Shown piece after piece: positions 43,657-53,846 of a stretch of 64,000 nt of DNA. Location: contig NZ_LZIJ01000147.1 of NCBI RefSeq assembly GCF_001667115.1, positions 22,733 through 86,732 of the forward strand, in the 5' to 3' direction. This DNA is from Mycobacterium sp. 852002-51163_SCH5372311 (GTDB taxonomy: Bacteria > Actinomycetota > Actinomycetes > Mycobacteriales > Mycobacteriaceae). A program made the translations under genes and the position numbers. Numbering within the stretch: position 1 is the stretch's first letter; each line of letters starts with the position of its first letter. The notes under the pieces were generated by a model. The model ran no database searches. It was not told the DNA's origin and worked only from the letters and a program-made list of their open reading frames with translations.

Positions 43657-45102
43657 TCAGACACGTGCCAGCCCCGATTCGTAATTCGACCCGGGCAGGC
43701 CTGTGGCCGGCGTCGGCCGGCGCACGTAAACTGCCCAGGTCAGGATCGCAGCTCCGACATAGGAACTCAGGAATACCCAATAGGCCGCGGTTCCGCTGCC
43801 GCTGCGCAGGTAGGACTCGCGCAGCGCCAAGTTGATCCCGACGCCGCCGAGTGCACCGACGGCTGCACAGAAGCCGATCAGCGATCCCGAGATGGCGCGT
43901 GACCAACGGCGGCGCTCGGCTTCGCCGACATGCAGCGAGCGGCTGCGGGCTTCGAAGACCGACGGGATCAGTTTGAACACCGAGCCGTTGCCCATCCCGG
44001 ACAGCACGAACAACGCCATGAAGCCGGCGACGTAGCCGAGCATGGCGGCGGAGCTCGCGGAACCCCCGGCCCCGCCGCGGTGGGCGAACGTGCTGATGGC
44101 GACCAGCAGCCCGGCGGCCGCGATCATGCCTCCGAGGACGCCCAGGGTGACCCGGCTGCCGCCGAGGCGATCGGCCAGTTTGCCCCCGTAGACGCGGGCC
44201 AGCGAGCCCAGCAGCGGCCCTAGGAACGCGATCCGCGCGGCGTGCAGCGATGCCTGCCTGACACTTTCGCCACTGGCCATGAAGTTCACCTGCATCACCT
44301 GCCCGAATGCGAATGCGAACCCGATCCACGAGCCGAAGGTGCAGATGTACAGCAGCGAGATTACGTAGGTGTGCCTGTCGAAGAGGATCGACCGCAGGTG
44401 GTTTACCTCGATGCCATGGTCGAGGTTGTCCATGAACAGCGCCGCGGCAATCCCGACGACCGCCAGCAGTACCAGGTACACCGCGCAAACCCAGTAGGGC
44501 GCTTCGTGTCCCGCGCCGGCCAGCGCCAGCAGGCCCACCAATTGGATCACCGCAACGCCGAGGTTGCCGCCACCGGCGTTGACGGCCAATGCGGCGCCTT
44601 TCAGCCGTTGCGGGTAGAAGGCATTGACGTTGGCCAGCGACGCCGCATAGTTGCCGCCGCCCAAGCCGGTGAGCGCAGCACACAACACATACGGCCACAG
44701 CGGCAGGCCCGGGTTGGCCAGCAGCACGATGGTGCCGACGGTCGGGATCAACAGCACCAATGCCGAGAACGTCGTCCAGGCGCGGCCGCCGAACGCGGCA
44801 ATGCCCAGGGTGTAAGGGATGCGCACACAGCCACCCACCAGGGTGGCAACGGCGCCCAGCAGTAGCTTGTCGCCGGCGGACAAGCCATAGACGGATGCCG
44901 GCATGAACAACGTCATCACGGACCAGAGGCTCCAGATCGAAAACGCCACATGGTCGCCCGCCACGGTGCAGATCAGGTTGCGTCGCGCGATGCGCTTGTT
45001 ACCCGCCTCCCAGGCGGGGGTGTCTTCGGGATTCCAATCGGTGATCCGATGGTTGCGGCCGACCACGACGCCGAAACTGCGCAAGCTGGCATGCACCGCC
45101 AT
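43657..45102 (-). CDS. NarK-family nitrate/nitrite transporter (divergent paralogue)
   Basis: A 481-residue MFS protein with about 12 transmembrane spans. NarK signatures are present: ALTGLGGGNYAASLANVNAFYP, NAGGGNLGV (nitrate signature) and VLSGMGNGSVFKLIPSVFE. It resembles its neighbour at 45362-46768 along its length but is more divergent from M. tuberculosis NarK3. It lies between nnaR and the narK3 orthologue, probably by tandem duplication. The N-terminal extension to ATG 45102 is not certain. Confidence 0.9.
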   Translation of the reverse strand: MAVHASLRSFGVVVGRNHRITDWNPEDTPAWEAGNKRIARRNLICTVAGDHVAFSIWSLWSVMTLFMPASVYGLSAGDKLLLGAVATLVGGCVRIPYTLGIAAFGGRAWTTFSALVLLIPTVGTIVLLANPGLPLWPYVLCAALTGLGGGNYAASLANVNAFYPQRLKGAALAVNAGGGNLGVAVIQLVGLLALAGAGHEAPYWVCAVYLVLLAVVGIAAALFMDNLDHGIEVNHLRSILFDRHTYVISLLYICTFGSWIGFAFAFGQVMQVNFMASGESVRQASLHAARIAFLGPLLGSLARVYGGKLADRLGGSRVTLGVLGGMIAAAGLLVAISTFAHRGGAGGSASSAAMLGYVAGFMALFVLSGMGNGSVFKLIPSVFEARSRSLHVGEAERRRWSRAISGSLIGFCAAVGALGGVGINLALRESYLRSGSGTAAYWVFLSSYVGAAILTWAVYVRRPTPATGLPGSNYESGLARV

Positions 45103-45337
45103 AGCCCATAGACCCTCTCGTCGAGCCGTTCCACTGCTGAATCTGCCTGGCCGACTTTGGCCCTATGGAGCGCCGCACTGAACTCGACTGAAGACCCATG
45201 CGCCGCTGGCGGTTTCGATGCTCACATTCCCGATCGCGGGTCGTCAACTCGGTATGGCCGGTTATCGCCTGAAAGTTGAATCCCAGTTGTCTGGTAAATC
45301 ACTGGCAGGCCCGCCGCGGTCAGGCCGACGCGAACGA

Positions 45338-45343
45338 GTGTGA
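45338..45343 (+). promoter_or_regulatory. Single GTGTGA half-site upstream of the NarK paralogue
   Basis: One copy of the half-site seen at nirB, nnaR and narK3. Alone it is weak evidence; it is listed because it belongs to the shared pattern. Confidence 0.2.
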
Positions 45344-45361
45344 GCTGGAATACATTTGGCG

Positions 45362-46768
45362 TCAGACGTAAGCCAGCTCCGTCGGCGACGGAGCCTCCGA
45401 TACGGGGGCTGCCAGCGGCCGGCGCACGTATACCGCCCAGGTCAGCACCGCGGCGCCGACGTAGAACACGGCGAAGGCCCAGAACGCCGCTGTTGCCGTG
45501 CCGCTGTCCAGATAGGACTGGCGCAGTGCGAGATTGACGTCAACGCCGCCGAGCGCGCCAATCGCCCCGGCCAGGCCGATCAGTGCCCCCGACATGGAGC
45601 GCGACCAGTCCCGGCGCTCGGATTCACTGAGTTGCAAAGAGTGGCTGCGTGCCTCGAAGATCGACGGAATCATCTTGTATACCGAGCCATTGCCGATTCC
45701 CGACAGGACGAACAGTGCGACGAAGCCGACGACGTAGCCGACCATCGTCGCGGCGGGTACCGGCCGTCCGGTATTCTCGCCGAAAGTGCTTGCGCTGATT
45801 ACTATTCCGGCGGCAAGCAGCATCGAGCAGAAGACGGCGAGGGTGACGCGCCCGCCACCGATGCGATCTGCGAGGCGGCCGCCGTAAACGCGGGAGAGCG
45901 AGCCCAATAGTGGCCCCAGAAAAGCGATCTGGGCGGCGTGCAGCGAGGCCTGCGCCGTACTTTGCCCACCGGCGATGAAGTTGATCTGCAGTACCTGACC
46001 GAAGGCGAACGAGAACCCGATGAACGAGCCGAAGGTGCCGATGTAGAGCAGCGCCACCACCCATGCGTGCGGCTCGGACAGCACCGCTCGCATGGTGCTC
46101 ATCTGGATGCGGTATTGCGGCAGGTTGTCCATGTACAGTGCCGCGCCGATTCCCGCGATCGCCAGCAGCACCAGATAAATGGCGCACACCCAATAGGGCT
46201 GCCGGTTGCCGGCTGTGGCGATCACCAGCAGACCGACCAGCTGGACCACCGGCACTCCGAGGTTGCCGCCACCGGCGTTGAGCGCCAGCGCCGAACCTTT
46301 GAGCCGCTGCGGATAGAAGGCGTTGATGTTGGTCATCGACGAGGCGAAGTTGCCGCCGCCGAGGCCGGCCAGTGCGGCGCACACCAGGTACGGCCACAGC
46401 GGCAGGCCCGGATGGGCCAGCAGCAGCAGGGTCCCGACGGTGGGAATCAGCAGCACCAGAGCGGAGAAGACGGTCCAATTGCGTCCACCGAACTTCGCGG
46501 TGGCGAACGTGTAGGGGAATCGCAGGCAGCCGCCGACCAGGGTCGCGGTGGCACCCAGCAGGAACTTGTCACCGGCCGACAGGCCGTACACGGACGTCGG
46601 CATGAACAGGACCATCACCGACCAGATGGACCAGATCGAGAACCCGACGTGTTCGGCTGCCACTGACCAGATCAGGTTGCGCCGGGCGATCTTCTTGTTG
46701 CCGGCTTCCCAGGCCGCAGCGTCTTCCGGATCCCAGTCCAAAAGAAGATGAGAACGGCCTATACGCAT
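45362..46768 (-). CDS. narK3: NarK3-like nitrate/nitrite transporter
   Basis: A 468-residue MFS transporter that matches M. tuberculosis NarK3 closely (DWDPEDAAAWEAGNKKIARR near the start; ALAGLGGGNFASSMTNINAF; NAGGGNLGVPVVQLVG). It takes up nitrate or exports nitrite across the membrane. The nitrate signature GGGN is present twice. Together with nirBD and nnaR it forms the assimilation block. Confidence 0.93.
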   Translation of the reverse strand: MRIGRSHLLLDWDPEDAAAWEAGNKKIARRNLIWSVAAEHVGFSIWSIWSVMVLFMPTSVYGLSAGDKFLLGATATLVGGCLRFPYTFATAKFGGRNWTVFSALVLLIPTVGTLLLLAHPGLPLWPYLVCAALAGLGGGNFASSMTNINAFYPQRLKGSALALNAGGGNLGVPVVQLVGLLVIATAGNRQPYWVCAIYLVLLAIAGIGAALYMDNLPQYRIQMSTMRAVLSEPHAWVVALLYIGTFGSFIGFSFAFGQVLQINFIAGGQSTAQASLHAAQIAFLGPLLGSLSRVYGGRLADRIGGGRVTLAVFCSMLLAAGIVISASTFGENTGRPVPAATMVGYVVGFVALFVLSGIGNGSVYKMIPSIFEARSHSLQLSESERRDWSRSMSGALIGLAGAIGALGGVDVNLALRQSYLDSGTATAAFWAFAVFYVGAAVLTWAVYVRRPLAAPVSEAPSPTELAYV

Positions 46769-46884
46769 ACCGAAAGCTCCTCACGTCATCGCTCTTGGCG
46801 ATCACGCTAGGAATCCTTTGTTGCCCACGACTCTGCCGACAGTGACCCGGGGATGAAATTCCGCTCACCCGCACCGAGCCGACG

Positions 46885-46910
46885 GTGTGAGCGTCAGTCG
46901 ATTCGTGTGA
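46885..46910 (+). promoter_or_regulatory. Direct GTGTGA repeat upstream of narK3
   Basis: Two GTGTGA copies at 46885-46890 and 46905-46910, 20 bases apart (about two helical turns), 116-142 bases before narK3. Confidence 0.4.
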
Positions 46911-46934
46911 CAGTCAACACACTTCACCAACCCG

Positions 46935-48435
<1,501 letters not shown>

Positions 48436-48465
48436 GGTGCCTCCCTTAAGCCACTCTCAACGCCG

Positions 48466-49137
48466 TCACGCCGCCCGGAACTGGACCCACATACCCGGTG
48501 TCAGCAACGCCGGGTTGGGCCGGTCGAGATCCCACAGCACGGCTTCGGTGTGGCCGATGAGCTGCCACCCGCCGGGCGACTGCCGGGGATATATCGCGCT
48601 GAACTCGTCGGCCAGGGCGACCGCGCCGGCGGGAACCGACGTTCGCGGCTCGGGCCGGCGCGGCACCCGCAGCCGGGGGTCGCCGTCGACCAAGTACGCG
48701 AAACCCGGTGCGAATCCACAGAATCCCACCCGCCACAGGGTGGCGGTGTGTGCGTGGATGACCTGGGCGGTGCTCAGTCCGGTGTGGCCGGCGACCTCGG
48801 TGAGGTCGGGGCCGTCATAGACGACGTCGATCACCACGTCCGCGGTGCGCTCGGACGACGCGGGCGGTGCCGGTTCGGGGGCGACCCGCAACTTGCGCAG
48901 CCGGTGACGGGTCCCCGCCTGGTAGCGCGGGCCGTCCAGCTTCACCAGGACGGTGCGCGACGCCGGGACGATGTCGAGCACACCGGGCAGGGCCGCCTCC
49001 CGCAAAGCGGCCGTCCACGCCAATACCTCGGTGGTGCTGTCGAATTGCAGCAGCAGCGCTTGGTCACCGTAATCGGCGATGGCAAGGTTTTTCGCCGGAC
49101 CGACCGAGAGGTCCGCGGAGAGATCCGTCACGCTCAT
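48466..49137 (-). CDS. pxpB: 5-oxoprolinase subunit PxpB (KipI-like)
   Basis: A 223-residue cyclophilin-like protein with GDQALLLQF near the start, [30 protein letters not shown] and the typical [21 protein letters not shown] block. It partners PxpC and corresponds to Rv0264c. No pxpA gene and no large oplA-type oxoprolinase are nearby. Confidence 0.92.
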   Translation of the reverse strand: MSVTDLSADLSVGPAKNLAIADYGDQALLLQFDSTTEVLAWTAALREAALPGVLDIVPASRTVLVKLDGPRYQAGTRHRLRKLRVAPEPAPPASSERTADVVIDVVYDGPDLTEVAGHTGLSTAQVIHAHTATLWRVGFCGFAPGFAYLVDGDPRLRVPRRPEPRTSVPAGAVALADEFSAIYPRQSPGGWQLIGHTEAVLWDLDRPNPALLTPGMWVQFRAA

Positions 49138-49247
49138 AAAACGACGGTAGCGCCGCAGTCACGGGCTCGGCGAGGATCTTCCGTGGATTTTCGAGCACTG
49201 CCAGAGGTGCCTTAGCAAACGCTCAGATACCTTTGGGGACCACCGGA

Positions 49248-50252
49248 TCAACCCAGGATCTTGCCGATCAGCGGAGGCAGCTGATCGGCGACCATCGGGT
49301 AACTCAGCGGTGAAGCGAACGCGATCGCGCCGGCAAGCTCCTTGGACGTGAAGATGTGCCGGCTCTGTGCGGTCGCCTGGGCGCCCGCCACCTCGGGATC
49401 GGCCAGCAGCGCCTTCTGATCGTCGGGACTCTCGGTGGACCAGATCACCACGTCGGCAGAATCCAGCACCGCTTTGATGTGATCGCGCGGGATCACGGCG
49501 CGGTGATCGGCGCCGAATTCTTTGATGCTGTCGGCGATCGCCAGACCCATCTCGGTGAGGAAATCAGTGCGCCAGCCCGCCGCCGTCGCAACCACAGTCC
49601 CCTGCCAGAGCCGGCCCTGCATGAGCAGCGCCTTCTTGCCCTTCCATTGCGAATTCTTTTGGGCCACAGCGGCGAACTTTTGGTCGACGGCATCAACCAG
49701 CGACTTCATCTGATCGGCCTGAAACACAGCCTGGCCGATCGCGGTTGCCTGGTCTTTCCATGGCTCGAAGAACGCGTCCTCACCCGACTGCGGGATGGTC
49801 GGGGCGATTGCCGACAGCTTCTGATAGGTGTCGGCGTCCACGCCTGCGTTGGTCGCCACGATCAGGTCCGGTTTCAGGCCGGCGATCTGGTCCACCGGAA
49901 TCCCGTTGTCCAGGTTCAGCACGATCGGTCTGGCATCGCCGAGCTTGGGCTGAGCCCACGGCCACACCGCGAATGGCTGGTCACCCCACCAGTTGGTCAC
50001 CGCGACGGGCACCACGCCGACGGCGAGCAGGTCGTCTTGCTCGGTATATCCGGCGCTGACCACTCGCTTGGGCGGCTGCTTGACCACGGTCTGACCGAAC
50101 AGGTGGGTGATCGTCACCGATCCGCCGCCGGAGGAACCGGGTCCCGGCTTCGGCGCCGAACACCCGGCCAAGGACTCCGATGCCCCCGCGGCGAGCAGTC
50201 CCGCGACCCCGGCGAGCTGGAAGAATCCCCGTCGACTCCATCCCTGGCGCAC
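49248..50252 (-). CDS. fecB2: Tat-exported iron-siderophore-binding lipoprotein (FecB2-like)
   Basis: A 334-residue periplasmic binding protein. The N-terminus has a twin-arginine motif (SRRGFFQLAG) and a lipobox (LAGC). The fold shows the two-lobe helical-backbone pattern: PPKRVVSAGYTEQDDLLAVG, AGLKPDLIVATNAG and ADVVIWSTESPDD. It delivers a siderophore or related ligand to an ABC importer and corresponds to Rv0265c. GTG 50252 starts just before the Tat motif. Confidence 0.87.
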   Translation of the reverse strand: MRQGWSRRGFFQLAGVAGLLAAGASESLAGCSAPKPGPGSSGGGSVTITHLFGQTVVKQPPKRVVSAGYTEQDDLLAVGVVPVAVTNWWGDQPFAVWPWAQPKLGDARPIVLNLDNGIPVDQIAGLKPDLIVATNAGVDADTYQKLSAIAPTIPQSGEDAFFEPWKDQATAIGQAVFQADQMKSLVDAVDQKFAAVAQKNSQWKGKKALLMQGRLWQGTVVATAAGWRTDFLTEMGLAIADSIKEFGADHRAVIPRDHIKAVLDSADVVIWSTESPDDQKALLADPEVAGAQATAQSRHIFTSKELAGAIAFASPLSYPMVADQLPPLIGKILG

Positions 50253-50284
50253 AGCGTGAGAGTATCGCGTGCTTCGCGCGCTGC

Positions 50285-51541
50285 TCAGCCACGCGGCCGA
50301 GGTTTGGGGTGATATCGCTCCCACGGGCTGTAATCGGCGATCAGCTCTTCCTGCGGCGGGCGCTGGTCGACCGGGACGTGCTGCAGGTTGATCCGGATCC
50401 GGTACCAGATCGAACTGGGCCCGCGCATGCCGTCGACCAGGACGTCGGCCGGCTGCAGGCGATCGGCCGCAGCCGGATGACGATCGCGCCAGGTGTCCAG
50501 CGCGGCCATCGCCTCGTCGCGGGTCTTGGTGCGGGCGACCTCGATCAGCGGCATCGACGAGACCCGCCTGCCGTCGCGGCCTCGTGCCGTGCTTCTCGTG
50601 TTTTTCGGCGCGCGCTCCGGCGGCCCCATTTCTTCGGCCAGGATCAGCAGGCGGTCGAGCTCTCCGACGGCTGAGTCCATGTCTGCCCAGGGGTCACCTA
50701 TTTCGGCGAACCGGGCCGGCACGGTGGCGATCGTGAACGCATCGGGGCGGCAGTCGGCGACCTCGTCCCAATGCAGCGGGGTGGACACCCGGGCGTCCGG
50801 AGTCGCGCGCACCGAGTAGGCCGACGCCACCGTTCGGTCTTTGGCGTTCTGGTTGAAGTCGACGAACACTCCTTCGCGTTCTTCTTTCCACCAGCGGCTG
50901 GTTGCGGCGTCGGGGATGCGGCGTTCGACCTCGCGGGCAACGGTCTGGGCGGCCAGGCGTACTTGCTTGAAGGTCCAGCGCGGGGCGATCCGGGCGTAGA
51001 CGTGGAAACCTTTCGAGCCGGATGTCTTCGGCCAGGGGACCAAGCCGTAGTCCTCGAGCACCTCGCGGGCCACCAGCGCCACATCGACGATTCGCTGCCA
51101 GGACACCCCGGGCATCGGGTCGAGGTCCACCCGCAGTTCGTCGGGATGATCGAGGTCCCCGGCGAGCACCGGATGCGGGTTGAGGTCGACGCACCCCAGG
51201 TTGATCACCCACGCCAGCCCCGCGGCGTCGTGGATTACCGCCTCCTTGGCCGACGTGCCCGACGCGTAGCGCAGTTCGGCAACGTCCACCCGGTCCGGCC
51301 GGTTGGCCGGCGCCCGCTTCTGAAAGACCGCCTCGACGGAGATGCCCTTGACGAAGCGCTTCAGGATCATCGGGCGCCCGGCCACGCCGCGCAGCGCCCC
51401 TTCGGCGACCGTGAGGTAGTAACGGACCAGGTCAAGCTTGGTATAGGCGGGTGCTCCGCCGTGCGGTTCAAAGATCACCTTGTCCGGGTGGGTGATGGTG
51501 ACCTCGCGTCCGGCAACTTCGAGTGTCACCGGTTTGGTCAT
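50285..51541 (-). CDS. LigD-type primase-polymerase (Rv0269c-like)
   Basis: A 418-residue protein with the archaeo-eukaryotic primase polymerase domain of LigD but no ligase or nuclease domain. The catalytic Asp pair is in LRVDLDPMPG, and the SGSKGFHVYARI motif gives the Ser and His that bind nucleotide. M. smegmatis relatives (PolD types) extend DNA and fill gaps in repair. ATG 51541 (MTKPVTLEVAGREV) is the family start; the longer frame upstream is spurious. Confidence 0.88.
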   Translation of the reverse strand: MTKPVTLEVAGREVTITHPDKVIFEPHGGAPAYTKLDLVRYYLTVAEGALRGVAGRPMILKRFVKGISVEAVFQKRAPANRPDRVDVAELRYASGTSAKEAVIHDAAGLAWVINLGCVDLNPHPVLAGDLDHPDELRVDLDPMPGVSWQRIVDVALVAREVLEDYGLVPWPKTSGSKGFHVYARIAPRWTFKQVRLAAQTVAREVERRIPDAATSRWWKEEREGVFVDFNQNAKDRTVASAYSVRATPDARVSTPLHWDEVADCRPDAFTIATVPARFAEIGDPWADMDSAVGELDRLLILAEEMGPPERAPKNTRSTARGRDGRRVSSMPLIEVARTKTRDEAMAALDTWRDRHPAAADRLQPADVLVDGMRGPSSIWYRIRINLQHVPVDQRPPQEELIADYSPWERYHPKPRPRG

Positions 51542-51607
51542 GGGTACAGGGTAGTTATACGCAAAGTTTCCAACCGCATTGCGACCTACGTCACATAGGG
51601 TGAGACC

Positions 51608-53287
51608 ATGCCTAATCTCAGCGACCTGCCAGGGCAGATCCCGGCCAAGGTTCAGCAATATGTTGAACGCGGCGCAGCCGAACTGCACTACGTCCGCAAG
51701 ATCTTCGAAGCGGGTGCGTTCCGGCTGGAGTCGCCGCTCAAAACCGCGGCGATGGCAGCCGAAATCGCTAAGTGGGGCGAGTTCGGCATGCTGCCGTCAC
51801 TCAACGCCAGACGCCATCCCGACCGTGCGGCGTGCATCGACGAAGACGGCGAATTCAGCTATCGGGAGCTCGACGAAGCCGCCCACGCGGTGGCCAATGG
51901 CCTGATCGAGAAGGGCGTCAAGGCTGGCGACGGCGTGGCGATCCTGGCGCGCAACCACCGCTGGTACCTGATCGCCAACTACGGCGCTGCCCGGACGGGC
52001 GCCCGCCTCATACTGCTCAACAGCGAGTTTTCCGGCCCGCAGGTAAAAGAGGTGTCGGAGCGCGAAGGCGCCAAACTGATCATCTACGACCAGGAATACT
52101 GCGACGTCGTCAAGAAGGCCGAGCCCGAGCTGGGCAAGCTGCGCGCGCTCGCCACCAACCCCGACAGCGACGAGCAGACGCCCTGCGACGACGAAACGCT
52201 CGCCGACCTGATCGAGCGCAGCAGCAAGGATCCCGCCCCCAAGGCCAGCAAGCACGCGTCGATCATCATCCTGACCAGCGGGACCACCGGCACCCCGAAG
52301 GGGGCCAACCGCAGCACACCGCCCACCCTGGCCCCGGTCGGCGGCATTTTGTCGCACGTGCCGTTCAAGGCCAACGAGATCACCTCGCTGCCGGCGCCGA
52401 TGTTCCACGCGCTGGGTTATCTGCACGCCACCATCGCCATGTTCCTGGGTTCGACGCTGGTGCTGCGGCGCAAGTTCAAGCCGCCGCTGGTGCTGGAAGA
52501 CCTCGAAAAGTACAAGGTGACCGCCATGGTCGTGGTGCCGGTGATGCTGTCACGGCTCCTCGACGCGATCGAAAAAATGGACAAGAAGCCCGACCTGTCC
52601 AATTTGAAGATCATCTTCGTGTCCGGATCGCAGTTGGGAGCCGAGCTGGCTACCCGCGCGCTCAAGGATTTCGGCCCGGTCATCTACAACATGTACGGCT
52701 CGACCGAGATTGCGTTTGCCACCATCGCCGGTCCCAAGGATCTGGAGAAGAACCCGGCGACGGTCGGTCCGGTCGTCAAGGGTGTGAAGGTGAAGATCCT
52801 CGACGACAACGGCAAGGAGAAGCCCCAGGGCGAGGTCGGGCGGATCTTCGTCGGCAACGCCTTCCCGTTCGAGGGCTACACCGGCGGCGGCCACAAGCAG
52901 ATCATCGACGGCTTGATGTCCTCGGGCGACGTCGGATACTTCGACGAGGACGGACTGTTGTACGTCAGCGGCCGCGACGACGAGATGATCGTGTCCGGCG
53001 GCGAGAACGTCTTCCCGGCGGAAGTCGAGGATTGTCTCAGCGGGCATCCCGACGTGGTCGAGGCCACCGCCATCGGCGTCGAAGACAAGGAGTGGGGCCA
53101 CCGGCTGCGCGCGTTCGTGGTCAAGAAAGAAGGCTCCGACGTCGACGAGGACACCCTCAAGAAGCACGTGAAGGAGGAGTTGGCACGCTACAAAGTGCCG
53201 CGGGAAGTGATCTTCCTCGACGAATTGCCGCGTAACCCGACCGGCAAGATCCTCAAGCGCGAACTGCGTGAGATGGACGTCGACTAG
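51608..53287 (+). CDS. fadD2: FadD2, fatty-acid CoA ligase
   Basis: A 559-residue adenylate-forming enzyme that activates fatty acids to acyl-CoA. It has LTSGTTGTPKGANRST (AMP loop, about 222-237), YNMYGSTEIAFA, SSGDVGYFDEDGLLYVSGRDD and NPTGKILKREL (catalytic Lys). It closely resembles Rv0270. It is convergent with the inserted small gene and fadE6 and is followed by a terminator. Confidence 0.94.
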   Translation: MPNLSDLPGQIPAKVQQYVERGAAELHYVRKIFEAGAFRLESPLKTAAMAAEIAKWGEFGMLPSLNARRHPDRAACIDEDGEFSYRELDEAAHAVANGLIEKGVKAGDGVAILARNHRWYLIANYGAARTGARLILLNSEFSGPQVKEVSEREGAKLIIYDQEYCDVVKKAEPELGKLRALATNPDSDEQTPCDDETLADLIERSSKDPAPKASKHASIIILTSGTTGTPKGANRSTPPTLAPVGGILSHVPFKANEITSLPAPMFHALGYLHATIAMFLGSTLVLRRKFKPPLVLEDLEKYKVTAMVVVPVMLSRLLDAIEKMDKKPDLSNLKIIFVSGSQLGAELATRALKDFGPVIYNMYGSTEIAFATIAGPKDLEKNPATVGPVVKGVKVKILDDNGKEKPQGEVGRIFVGNAFPFEGYTGGGHKQIIDGLMSSGDVGYFDEDGLLYVSGRDDEMIVSGGENVFPAEVEDCLSGHPDVVEATAIGVEDKEWGHRLRAFVVKKEGSDVDEDTLKKHVKEELARYKVPREVIFLDELPRNPTGKILKRELREMDVD

Positions 53288-53299
53288 CCAGCGTGAGAA

Positions 53300-53344
53300 G
53301 ACGCGAAAGCCCCTGATCCTTGCGGATTTCGGGGCTTTTGCGTC
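53300..53344 (+). terminator. Terminator after fadD2
   Basis: GACGCGAAAGCCCC and GGGGCTTTTGCGTC form a near-perfect stem of 13-14 bp with a 17-base loop, 12 bases after the stop. Confidence 0.75.
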
Positions 53345-53366
53345 TGTTGAGTGTGCCTTCCGCCGG

Positions 53367-53717
53367 TCAGCGGCGGGCCTGGATGGCGCGAGTGATCTGT
53401 GCGGCCAGCTTGGGGTCGGCCAGAAGCTGGTCGACGAGCGCGGCCAGTACCTCCTGCCCGGTCACCCGGGCCACTCCCAGCCGGTCGGCCGCGTCTCGCT
53501 GCCAGATGTCGAGGGCTCGATGGGTTGCGACGGGCAGGTCGACGGTTCGGCGGGTGCGTTGAGCGCCGCGGGCTGCCTGTTCGCGGACCGGGCTGACCAT
53601 CTGTTGCGGCGACTGGCGGAGGTGGCTGAGCCGCACGGTGGGCACCGCATCCCCGGGTGGTGGAGTTTGAGGACGATGCGAGCCGCCGAGTTCGTTGGGA
53701 CCTGGGTTGACGCTCAC
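53367..53717 (-). CDS. Ribbon-helix-helix-like DNA-binding protein, orphan
   Basis: A 116-residue protein. The N-terminal half is disordered (Pro/Gly-rich). The C-terminal half looks like a ribbon-helix-helix fold: strand RRTVDLPV, helix THRALDIWQRDAADRLG, helix TGQEVLAALVDQLLADP. Such proteins are antitoxins, plasmid partition regulators or small repressors; no toxin or ParA gene is adjacent. AAAGGAGG lies before GTG 53717, which I prefer over the frame start at 53744. Tandem 8-bp repeats stand just upstream. It is absent between fadD2 and fadE6 in M. tuberculosis, as far as I recall. Confidence 0.72.
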   Translation of the reverse strand: MSVNPGPNELGGSHRPQTPPPGDAVPTVRLSHLRQSPQQMVSPVREQAARGAQRTRRTVDLPVATHRALDIWQRDAADRLGVARVTGQEVLAALVDQLLADPKLAAQITRAIQARR

Positions 53718-53743
53718 GGGGCCACCTCCTTTCGCGCGACGCA

Positions 53744-53767
53744 CATCAGTAACTCAGTACATCAGTA
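53744..53767. promoter_or_regulatory. Three tandem 8-bp repeats upstream of the RHH gene
   Basis: CATCAGTA, ACTCAGTA and CATCAGTA follow each other without gaps, 27 bases before the start codon. Contiguous short direct repeats are the typical operator form for ribbon-helix-helix proteins. Confidence 0.6.
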
Positions 53768-53790
53768 TACCATCGCCCCATCGGGGAGCG

Positions 53791-53833
53791 GACGCAAAAG
53801 CCCCAAACCCGGCCGCTGGTAGGGACTTTCGTG
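53791..53833 (-). terminator. Probable fadE6 terminator, imperfect
   Basis: Read on the minus strand, ACGAAAGTCCC pairs imperfectly with GGGGCTTTTGCGTC downstream of the fadE6 stop. The element GACGCAAAAGCCCC is an exact inverted copy of one arm of the fadD2 terminator. Confidence 0.45.
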
Positions 53834-53846
53834 GCTGCTTGAGGAG

